Part shown: in pieces, positions 22,001 to 34,000 of the stretch
Position numbering within the stretch: position 1 is the first letter of the stretch
How the letters are laid out: the number at the start of each line of letters is the position of its first letter
Assembly: GCA_028673005.1 (NCBI GenBank)
Contig: CM054115.1
Location: 108,826,672-108,890,671, forward strand
DNA from: Tanypteryx hageni
Taxonomy: Eukaryota; Arthropoda; Insecta; Odonata; Petaluridae
Direction of reading: 5' to 3'
DNA length: 64,000 nt
The notes under the pieces: model-generated
What the model saw: only the letters and a program-made list of their open reading frames with translations
Database searches by the model: none
What the model was told of the DNA's origin: nothing
Made by a program: the position numbers and the translations under genes

Positions 22001-25000
22001 GAAACAAATACAGTGAACTCTCGTTCTAACGTTTTCGCTTCTAACGTTTTTCCGCATCTTAAGTCGAAATTTTGAGGTCCCAGCTAGTGCTCCATTTACT
22101 TCCATTATATCTTTTCCCGCTTCTAAAGTTTATCGTTTGTAACGTTTTTCCGTATCCTAAGTATCGAGTTTCAACTCCCCGTCTAGAATTACATCCGCTT
22201 ATAACGTGAGAATAAAAATTACGAAAACTGGAAAAGGTACATAAACGCCACACAACCTCTATTAAGTTAATTTGTATTATACATAGTTTACGATTAACTC
22301 AATAAGGTCAGTAAAAGTGTTTCTTTTGCTTCCAGTATGCCCTACTTAGTTACAATCTATGTACAGAAAAATGTGGCTATGCAGAGTCTACTAGATTTCA
22401 CTTTCATTAAATTACCATCAAACTTTGTCTACATACATTGTAGCAACTCTACTCTCAGTCTCCACCACCTAAACTTTCTCAGTGGCAGTTCTTTATCAGC
22501 CGTCGTCTTCGGTACGCAACAAGCCAAGTTCAGTCGTCTACCGTTGGAACTCGGCTCGTTTGTCTGATTGACATAATACAATCAGTGCATTCTATGTCAT
22601 TTCTATTTTAGTGACAGTTGCACCTCGTAAGTTGAAAGCTGTAAATTTACGAAGTTTTAAATATTTTAGAGAATTTTACTCTCAGTGCTGTTTAAAAGTT
22701 TTTGTACTCCACCCCATATATTTCTAATGGCATCAAAAAGAAAGGTTATAACTCTTGATGAAAAAAGATTAATAATCGAAGAAGTAGATAGAAATTCACA
22801 TCTGAAGCGTGTTGAAATGGCAAGGCGATTAGGGCTGGCAGTGACATCGCTGAACACAATTATGGCTCACCGAACATCGATCCTCAAAGCTGTAAACGAC
22901 TGCGGTGTGGCTGCGAAAAGGAGGAAGAACTCTCGAGCATCACCATACGAAAGAGTGGAAGCATTGTTACTCGAGTGGTTTCAGCAGGCTCGAGCTTCCA
23001 ACATCCCGATTAGCGGTGTTATAATGCGTGAAAAGGCAATACAAATCGAAAATCAACTGGGGTTTCCTACTTTTACGGCATCCAGCGGATGGCTTGATAG
23101 GTTTAAAAACCGTCATGGTGTAGTTTATAAAGTCGTTGCAGGAGAGAGTGCAAACGTAGATCTTGCATCAGTGAATCATTGGATGACAGGAGAGTTACCC
23201 GAGAAAATAAAGAACTATGCACCATGCGATATTTTTAACGCCGATGAAACAGGATTGTTTTATAATTTGTTACCAGATAGAACCTTAACTTTTCGAGGAG
23301 AAGCTTGCCATGGAGGGAAGAAAAGCAAGGAGCGACTGACAGTTTTGCTGTGCTGCAATGCAGACGGTAGCGAAAAACTCCAACCACTTGTGATTGGAAA
23401 ATTCGCCAAACCGCGATGCTTCAAGAATGTGAGGACACTCCCATGTAAGTATAAAAACAACTCCAAGGCATGGATGACATCAAAATTATTCATGGAGTAT
23501 TTGCAAGAGTTTGATGCAAAAATGGGTTCCACCTCGAGAAAAGTGTTGCTGTTTGTGGATCGTTGTGCAGCTCATCCACAAGATACTGCCAATCTACGGA
23601 TTTTTAAAGTTATTTTTTTACCAGCAAATTGCACAAGTCATTTGCAACCATTGGATCTAGGTATTTTACACAGCTTGAAACAGCAGTATAGAAAGGCGCT
23701 GGTATCCAAAGCAGTGGCAATTATGGATTCCAGCAAAAGTACACTGAAATTGACAGTTTTAGAGGCCATGCATTATATAACATCAGCTTGGAAAGCCATT
23801 AAGACTGAAACGATAAAGAATTGTTTTAGAAAAGCTGGGTTCTTCCGTGATGCCGTTGCTGACTATGAAGAGCAAGATGCTCTTCATGAAGTCGATAATG
23901 ATGACTGGAAGCTGTTGCAGTTGAATGAAATGACATTTGATGAGTTTGTGACCTTTGATGATAATGTTGCTACTTGTGGTTTACTAACAGTGAGTGAAAT
24001 TTGTGATTTACAACATGATGCTGTCCTGAAAGTGAAGATGATGATGTAAACGAAACTGTACCACCAAGCTTTAAACAAGCTCTGGAGGGCTTGGTTACCA
24101 TCAAGAGATATTTGTGGTCCCGTATTGGGACGGAACACCTTCTTGAAGGAACTGATAAACTTGAAAAGGGACTCTATGGTATTCACTCAAATGAAAGAAA
24201 GCAACAAAGTAAAATATCCGACTTTTTCAAAAAATACTAAATTTTATCATTTATATTTGTATGGTTTTCATTTGTAATTGTCATTCAAAATTAATAGTGA
24301 TCTTTTTTCTTCAAATAACATATCCTAAACAGATATGGTATGCACCTTGCATTTTTTAAAAACTTTTAATGATTTTTTCCTTAAAATCTCTCCAATCAAT
24401 TTTTTACAATTTAATGTCTTAATCTCTTGGTTTTCCTTATTTTATCCATCCGGAAAAAACATTTTATTCAATCGACGCATGTGCACAAGACTTACTTCCG
24501 ACGCTATGGGTTCACCATTTAGTTTTGATCTTCGATATTCAGCTGTGTGCACATGCTAATTTTGTTCCTGTTATGGGTATGATATTGGAGGTTAACCAGG
24601 TAAGTTGCTAACACCTTTTCTCATGACTTATCTAGAGTAGTTTTCTTCGTTACAACTGTAGTAGAATCTTCATATTCGGTAACGGTAACACTTCTACCTT
24701 TTAAAGATGTGAGAAGAGAAAATTTCAATTACCATTTTTTAATCATTCAATTCTTACCATGGTACTGAGTGCTTTTGATTTTATCTGAATGGTTCAGAAA
24801 TGTATAGAAAACATCCCCTTACCTTTAAAGACTGACATATTCGTGTTTAATTAGAATAAGAACGAGAGCAAGAATTTGGAATACAATTGAAAATATAAAT
24901 TTATTTGCGATAAATTAGTAAGAAGGCTTCCACGACGTGCTGTTGACATGGTGGTGATTTCCGAGATTCTGCCGTGTTGATCCATTTTCTGGACAATATT

Positions 25001-28000
25001 TCGCCGGTGTTCCAGTCGGCTTCTTCAGGTCACTTCGGACCTGAAGAAGCCGACTGGAACGCCGGCAAAATATTGTCCAGAAAATGGATCAACAAGGCAG
25101 AATCCCGGACATCACCACCATGTCATTTATTTGCGATGTTTTTCTTATTATAATATATTTGTAAAAACTTCACTTCAGAAAATACAGGATTTTACGGGAC
25201 AGTTGATGAAATACAGGATTTTACGGGACAGTTGATGAAATACAGGATTTTACGGGACAGTTGATGAAATACAGGACATTTGGGCGTCCTGTACAATAAT
25301 TTAAAATGTACCGGACAAGGTACTATTATGTGCGAATATCATTATCTCCATTTCCGCATCTTACGTTTTTCCGCATCTAAAGTCGATTTCCCTTGGTCCG
25401 GCAAAAAACGTTAGATCGGGAGTTCACTGTAATGTGTTGATATAATAGAAACCTTTTGTGTAAACTAACATACCTTCACTACAAAATTCTCCATAGTAAG
25501 ATGTGTGTTCACAATTGCATGTGCTTTCTCCTCTTTGGAAGTCTTCAATGCAAATTCCCTGGTTCTTACATGGCTCAGCATCACACTTCATGCGGCAGCC
25601 TGATATTACTGCAGCAATGTCTGAAAACAAGAAATGTATTCAAGAATGACTTAGTAGCCAAAGTTGCTTCTGCAGAAAGCAAAATGTGCATTTATCCTAA
25701 TAACACATAAATAAATCAATATTAAAACAAGTAGAATATTACATACATATTATAAAAATCAAATTTATAAAAATCTCATGCTATATTTAAAAATGAATTG
25801 AGATTGTTTTAATATAAAGTCTTTTATAAAACTTTGACTCCACGAGAGTTTCCTTATTTTGATAAAAATGAATGTAAGATATTTTTATTTGAATTTTTAA
25901 GGAAGTGAAAGATAAACAGATGACATTTTATATTTATTTATTTATTTATTTTATTTATTTATTTCCATGCGGCCCCTAAACAGCCGTAATCGGCCTTTTG
26001 CAAGGGGCTCATTAACATAATAACAAGGACTATCACAAACATCCATGTCCTAGGTGAAGAAAAACCCACCTAGGCGGGATTCGAACCCGCGACCTTCGGA
26101 TTGGCAGGCGAGGACGTTACCCTGCCACCACCGAGTAATAGAAATTATTTTTAGCCTACTTTCCAGAATGGAAAGGCTTATAGTTTCATAATTGTGTCTG
26201 TCTGCCTATCTGTCCATCCCGAAGCTGAGCTCCCAAGGATAGTTTTAGTTGCGAAGATTGAATTCCCAGTTTCGATTCCAGGAACTATCCTTCCTGTCTG
26301 ATTTAAATGGGAAATCTGAAATCCATTGTCCAGGGTAATTTTCTCTTGCACGTTAAAATATCTTAGAATTGTAATATCTGAGCGAGTTTTGTACTATTCT
26401 CTGAGGAAAGAAATGAAGATTCTAATTTTTATCATAGAATTTTGCTCATCAATTGCATTTGTTAGAATTTCATGTAAATACAGTTTTTATCACTCAGTAC
26501 AAGAGTGTTGCCATAACAATAACTATTGTTGGACTTGGATTTGGTATAGTCTAATACAAATACACATGTTCAATTTAATATTCTGTTCAAATGTATTTGT
26601 AATATTTTATAATGCTAAATTATGAAATTTGGGAACACTAAAAGCAACATATTCACGGTGATTTTAAAGTTATCAAAGCCAATACAAGTATTAAATAAAT
26701 GATTAAATGGAAAATAGGCATCATAAATTCCATTTGGATCGTCTTGTTACTTTTATTAAAGTGCATTGTTTTATGATTCAGTTAAATTAATACTTTTGGC
26801 CTATAGAATGGCAAGTAATTAGCAAATTTTGAACAATAACTGAAATTTAGGAAAATTGTAATAAAGATATATTTAGAATACAAACAGCAGCATCAATGAA
26901 TGTATAAAAAAAATTTCAATTTCAATGACAAAGAATCTTTTCTAATGTACGACTTTATTCATACATATCTATTATGTTTTAGTAAACAGTTACCTACACT
27001 TGTTAATACACATTAAAAGCATCAATCTAAATGTAGAAATAAGAAATTAGTATGAGGAGAAAATTAATGGTCAAATGGATCAATTTTTTGGAGCAAATAA
27101 AACAACAAGCTATATTACTCAAAAGCCAGGTTTCAATATATTAATGTCATATGTTGAAACCTAGTCATTTTTTTGAGTAATATAGTGTAATTTTAAAATA
27201 GTTTTGCTGTTCGTTAAGTGCTGAAGATAGTTTTTCAACCTTCGCCGATACCTGAACTTTCTTTTTTCATATTTCAGAAGTAAACTGCCCAATAGTGTTA
27301 TGTAAGGATCCATTTTTATTGTTGTCTTTCTTAAATGTTTTTAATATTAATTTAATGAGGACCGCTTGAGCATCCCTCAGGTTAGTCTCCGCCCTGCATT
27401 ACATATTACTTAAACGCGAATATTTTACCCATTTTTTCTAAACTTAATGGTTTCACACATATATTTACAAAGGTTAATTTTAAAATATATCACAATAAAA
27501 AGGCTTCCCTAGTGGATTATAGATAAATTATTAAAATGTACAAGCTAACTTTGTTATTACCTGATTTTAAAGAATTTGAGACCAAAGCAGGCAGATCAAC
27601 CAAGTTCTCACCAATTCTCAGACCTCTTATACAGCCAACAAAGCCAGGTAAAGCCTTAAACTGTTCCACATTATAACCACCCAAATTGATTTGGAAATAC
27701 TCAGTAGGTCGAGAAGGAGGACGAGGAGGATATAACATTTCTGAAAAGTATAAACAAAGAAGTAAAAACTTATTAGCAGTCCAATAATTCCAATTAATAC
27801 CAGCATAAAAATGATTATGATTCAGCAGTGCCACCACAACTTCAGGCACTTATCTGTAGCATAGGTACCAAGAGCAAAATAACATCAGAATAACAAATGA
27901 ACAAGAATGGAAAGGTGTACTTCATCGTAAATCTTATATTTTATGCGAAAAATTATTTGACAAGAAATGTGTATTTAATTATTTGATTCAACATTTGTTC

Positions 28001-31000
28001 CCAATATTTTTTGCTCAGATGAGTATTTAACAAGATGTTTGTGAAGTACATTGTAAAATACATGTAGGTCTTCATGTAAAGTGGTTTAACCAAAATTGGA
28101 ATCAGTCAACAAATTTTAGTAAAATTCCCCAATACCAAATTTCATCAAAATACATCCAGCAGTTCCAGAGTTGAAACATGCGGATGGATGGAGACAACCT
28201 CCCCTATATGCATTTGCTTCTTCATGAATTCAGTGTCTAGCTAGGAATTACTTATCAGTTTAGTGGTTTCATTCAAAAAATAAGGTTCATAAGACCAATA
28301 GCATTCTTTTAGTTCCATATTTCGTGTCAATTTATTATCTCTGTTTTCCATTAATGACAGGTTTTACCAAAGAAATATTACTGCAAATAGACATGATTAA
28401 AATACCACCATTATTTTGATGGGCAATTACACTAGTTAATTTAATCTTTTACAAGTCACTTAATATTAAAAGTTGGAACAATGAGGCATTTAAAGAAAAT
28501 TCCACCTCACAGAAATAAACATATCAACAAATTTATATGGAATAGAGAATGCCTTTTCTAGATAAAGTGCCACCTATCACCACCATCTCACAAGCCCAGG
28601 TCACGTGACAGCTATGGTTGAAATACTTTGTAGAAAAAGAGAGGGACCCCAAAATCGTACTTGCATAGGGACCCCCAAAGATATCGCGCCAGTCCTGTGT
28701 GTATTAATTTTCATTCTGTGTTTTCTACCTGTTATTTCCAGTCCATTTGTCCTTTTCAGTTTTTCCTGGGAGCACTTGATCATCCGCATATTTTACTGTT
28801 CTAATCCTTCCTCCAATTCTGAAATCTCCTGTGCCTTCTAGCACTTCTTGCATTAACTGTTCTGGGTGTATATTGAACAGGAACAGGCATAGACAACAAT
28901 CTTGTCTTACTCTCTATCGACATTAACTCCACTGGTATCAGCTTTCTCCAATCTGACCTTCAAAAGTTAATTCTTTCCAACCTACAATGTTAAGATTTCC
29001 AAACTGTCAGGCATACAGGTAGGTCTGGGGGCACAAAAGGTAATTTGACATATATTTATTTTCTGTTTAACCATCCTAATCCTGAGACCTACAATATGCA
29101 GCCATCAAAGTGGCTGTGATTTATAGTTTGCATCCATATTTTTCTTAGGATTGTTATATTAATTGGAATTGTGGATGTTAGATATTTTTTATGAATTGTG
29201 ATTGAGCATGACATAGAGGGTCCCCTATTTGTAAACTTGTAATTATTCTCTACTATTGGAATAACATGAGTTTAACGTCCCCTGATTCTATTTTTGTTTG
29301 TATCAGCTGTGGCTTAATGAAGGAGTGATTATCCTTCTTTGGGCATCAAGAAACTCACAGTTCAATAAAAACAATGAAATAGATGTTTTATTTATCTCTG
29401 TTATGGTAGATTTTTATTAATTAAAGAGTAACTGGTGGAAGAAATAATTAGTTTGTTGTATTTGTTTTCAAGGAATGCCAACTCATGAACTCGTATTCAC
29501 GGAAGTGTTAGTGGCTCTTTGTAAACTTACTCATAAAAACTCACCATTCTCCATCATTTGTATGAATGAAATTATCTGTATATGACTTCATGGTTAACTT
29601 TCAAAATAGCATCGCAGGCCACATAAAATGCTCTCATGGGCCATAGTTTCCCCACCCCTGAACTACTGTGATTTGAGCGACTACTTGTGAACACACCCAA
29701 TATGTGGGGGAAGGTTTAGGGGAGATTTTATGACTGAAAAAAGCTTGGATTGAAGTAAATTACACTTGTTGAAGTCATAATAAATGGAGGGGAGATTTTC
29801 AAGAAAAGCATTTTGAAAACAGAAGCTTACTATGGTTTTTTTAAAGGATTGGCTTTTGAGGATTCAAAAATATTATTTTGCTTTTTTTTCATGACCATGA
29901 TCTGTTGGACTTGATCCATTTAAAAACTATCATAATTACTCATAAAATATATTTTTTAGCCATTTCCTGGAAATGTGGCAAAATGTTTTTGGAAAAAATG
30001 AAAAACTGAATAAAAAACTTGACATCAGACTGGCTGGGGGGGCATAACCCACATTATAGCGAGGCATATTATAATTGGGTTCCACTATAACATAAACTAC
30101 TCAAACATTCATAATTTTGCATCAGAAATTCATTCATATTACTCTGATCATAATTATGATGAATTAGTAGTTATCTCTTAGTATAATAAAAATGATTAAA
30201 AGATTTACAATAGAATATTATTCTTCACCTTTTTCAGGGTTAATCCATGGTTTACTGCTATAATCCATTAATAATTCCACAGGTTTGGTGACTGAACCAT
30301 TTTTTTCATTCACATGGAGAACAGTTTCAAGTGCCTTGCGCTCAATTGCTATTTGAACTGATTTTCCAGTGTTAATAACTAAAAAAGAAAAAGAAAATCA
30401 ACTAAAAATTGAGAGTATAATTTATTTCAAATTGACATAGAAAAAGTAAAACTACCAATAATTACCTGGATTTTCCACTTTAATGCTTTGAATTTCATTA
30501 CCACAGTTGAATGTGAAAACAATATACATTCCATTTTCAATATGAAGTTGAATGAAATTGTTCATGTGATCATTTGCATAAAGCACTAAAGAATCCAAGT
30601 TATAAGTTCTAAGATTTATAAGAATATTTTGAGAGAACATGCTTTTCAGTATTCTCCTATCTTCTGAAGACACATTCGATAAGTAATTTTTCCTCAAGTA
30701 TGCACTTGTATTCAAAAAAGTCAGTCCATTTGTGTTGATGTCTGAAAATTAAATTACAATTTATTGGTTAAAATCAACACTTCAAGCTGACACCTTTAAG
30801 CCTTTTAATTTGAGAATTAATTAAAATGACACAATTTAATCTTTAAAGGACAAAGAAAATTATTATTCTCTTGCTACTTTTGAGGATGGAATACCCTTGC
30901 AAGAGTTTCACCAAAGAACAGTGAATAAAATAGTATACTCCTGTCCATCCTTTCACAACTGGTCCGCTACCTTCACCCATCTTTTATCTTCACAAAGAAA

Positions 31001-34000
31001 ATTCCTCTTTCCTTAGTGTGGCACTTTGGGAGAGAGTAATACCCTTTCATAGATATATAAAAACTCAGTTCATTTTAAAAGAAAAAATGATAAATAATTG
31101 AGATGCCTCCAAAGTGGCAGTTGCATCAGGTAGTCTTAGGCAGTAAATTGGTGAGGTCACAGTGGTGTTAGGCATCCATTAATCATAATTTCTATCTACA
31201 GTGAAGGAATATTTTGCAAATAGGTGAGAGATTATGTGGTTCACTTCAGTGATTCCTCCAGTGTGAAGGTTCGAGAAAGACCAATTAACATGTATGGCAA
31301 GAAAAAATATTTGCTTTTTTATGCTGATTTATATGCATATGTCAAATATACTTAGTGATAACATTTAAAAATTTTATATTGGTTTTGTAGTTAAGGGTTA
31401 AGTGTGATATGGACAAATTCTTGATTGGAGAAAGCTCATTCGCAACTAAATCAGCGCATCAGAGTACTGAAAGAGATGGACTAGCAAGTGAAAAGGCAAA
31501 GACATTGATTAGGCAATATAAGGATGAATACTTGGCCAAGGGCTTTTCATGGTTTGAAGAAGTACCATCACCTAAACATGAGTGACTCATTTGTAGAGAA
31601 AAACTATCAAACAAAGCTATGGTACCAAGCAAAATACAGCATCACCTTTCTACTAATCACTCTTCTTATCTCTGTAAGAACATCAGTTAATCTGAATGGT
31701 TACAAGAGCATAACTTTAAGCAAAGCACCTTAATGAAAAAATGTGTAAAAGTTACAGACAGAGCTACAATGTTGCTTAGTTAATTGCCAAAGGATAAAAA
31801 GTACACACCATTGGGGAAACACTTATTTTACCTGCATGCAAAGATAGGAGTCGTGACAGTAAAGGAGGTAACCGGAGTATCGCTTTCAGATGAAATCATC
31901 AGGAGACAGATTAAGGACATGTCAGGTGACAAAGAAGCAACTTTGGGAGAAAAGTTGTGAGTACCTTGGAAATTATCCCTCCAAATCAATGAGTCAACAG
32001 ACCAAGGAAATTGTGTACAATTGTGCCATGTGCACTTTGTTAGCACTGGTAGCAAAGATCATTATCTTTTATGCAAAGAACTTCCTGACCATGCAACGGA
32101 CAATGAAATATTTCCCATTACAGTTGAATATTTAAAAAGCAAAGGAATTCAATGGCAAAACTGCAGTGTTTGCACAGATATAGCAGCTGCAACGACAGAA
32201 AAAATCAACGAGTTCATGTTGAGCGTAAAAAATTAAAACTCAAGGGTTCAAGTCATATACTATTTTCATAATTGTGAAGCTCTCTTGGCAAAAAGACTAT
32301 TGGATGAAGTGATGTAAATTTTTGCTTAAGCTGTGAAAATCATCAACTTTATAAAATCAGGACCTCTTATTAATTAAAGGCTTTCTTCTTTTACATTATA
32401 ATGAGGAGGATGGGTTCCAGAACTCTATATGACTGCAGTTACCCCCTTTGCACTTGTTCTAACCTGGAGAGATGGCAAGTCTATCTAAGGTCCATATCCA
32501 AGAAACAGATTACACTGATTTGTGTTTGGATAGAATGTATAACCATCTCCAGAATAAAGTGGGAGACATGTTTTCATATAGTTTTGAAAATTTTGTCACA
32601 AGTTGTTCTATTGTCTCATTCCACATGAAGAATGGTTACACTGTAGTTTCATTTTCTCTCTCTCAATGAGGGAGAACCAAACAACGCATCCATAAATAAC
32701 TATTACTGATCAGCTGAAAAAAATACTTGGGCTTGTTACCATGATCTATTTTTCGTGACAAAAGTTATATATGGTAAATTATGATAAGCGGCTTGGTAGA
32801 AAAAATAGCAAATAACATAAAATGACTCTTGTATCAACGAATCCACATATACAGAACTTGTGGATACCTGAGGAGAACCTGCTAATTAAGTATGTACTAT
32901 TTATAATTCACTCTGGGGTCTCGGGTGCTTCATGCCTCAATCATCATGAATGGCCTGTATCTTGAATGACAATGTATTCTATTTGCTTCCTTTCCATCCA
33001 TATTTAACAAACTTTAACACTCCAATGAAGAAAGCAATGTTTGGCCTGTAACACATTTTCTCTCTCTCAATGAGGGAGAACCAAACAACGCATCCATAAA
33101 TAACTATTACTGATCAGCTGAAAAAAATACTTGGGCTTGTTACCATGATCTATTTTTCGTGACAAAAGTTATATATGGTAAATTATGATAAGCGGCTTGG
33201 TAGAAAAAATAGCAAATAACATAAAATGACTCTTGTATCAACGAATCCACATATACAGAACTTGTGGATACCTGAGGAGAACCTGCTAATTAAGTATGTA
33301 CTATTTATAATTCACTCTGGGGTCTCGGGTGCTTCATGCCTCAATCATCATGAATGGCCTGTATCTTGAATGACAATGTATTCTATTTGCTTCCTTTCCA
33401 TCCATATTTAACAAACTTTAACACTCCAATGAAGAAAGCAATGTTTGGCCTGTAATTTGTTGCATTAGATAGAATCTCATTAAAACGATTAATATGATCG
33501 CCAGAAAAGTAATCTATGATATAAAAATCATGAATGAGCAGTCTCCATTAGAAAAATGGCAACATTTTTATGCTGTTACAAATAAACCCACAACACCAAA
33601 AAACAATGCATGTACAACGATGACAAACAAAAAGAATGAATGAAGAATGAACAACAAAAAAGGAACCACAACGAACAATCAACAATGAAGAAGAAACAAC
33701 TAAGAACAAAGTAAGAACCATAAAGACAAAATATAACAGTCAAACATAGAAAGAATGCAACAGACTGTTTAGCTACAAAGTATCACAAATTAAATACTAA
33801 ACCCCCTCTCCCAGTATTTTCCCTCTGTTACATCTATTTTCCACCCCTCAAATTCCCCTGCCTGCCATTTGCCACACATGCCTCCAAGCTCCCACCCTCC
33901 TAAAAATGACAATCCCCCCTCCTTCTCATTCTGAGAATAGCAATATATATCAGGATAACATACCAGACTTATTTAACTTTTTCATTGGATGTTGAGTTTC

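Larger units (their letters stand above)
24912..25124. mobile_element. Inverted Penelope-repeat dimer nested in Tigger
   Basis: Flanked by a perfect 13-bp direct repeat ATTTATTTGCGAT (24899-24911 and 25125-25137), a target duplication. The insert is two inverted arms of about 85-90 bp meeting at AGGTCACTTCGGACCT. Each arm carries the Penelope-type hammerhead segment, and no protein-coding part is left. It therefore consists of two joined terminal pieces only. Confidence 0.8.
22011..25429 (+). mobile_element. Complete Tigger (pogo superfamily) transposon
   Basis: TIRs begin CAGTGAACTCTCGTTCTAAC on the left and, inverted, CAGTGAACTCCCGATCTAAC on the right. TA duplications lie at 22009-22010 and 25430-25431. 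Repeated ACGTTTTTCCGCATC words occur sub-terminally on both sides. It encodes one transposase (22727-24240), contains a 3-fold 29-bp repeat and was later hit by a Penelope-derived insert (24912-25124). It fills all but 116 bp of intron 12. Confidence 0.92.
25621..27560 (-). other. Intron 11, residual sequence
   Basis: 25621-25925 and 26480-27109 are AT-rich with no feature. 27190-27560 contains the word GTGCTGAAGATAG but no ribozyme fold, and otherwise nothing I can name. Confidence 0.5.

Noticed and set aside
26070..26140. Functional tRNA gene on the minus strand
   Set aside because: The 5' acceptor strand does not pair with CCTAGGT and a SINE body with an A/T tail follows.
27215..27265. 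Fourth hammerhead (CTGAAGA near 27222)
   Set aside because: No stem II and no GAAA at the expected distance; the heptamer is likely chance.
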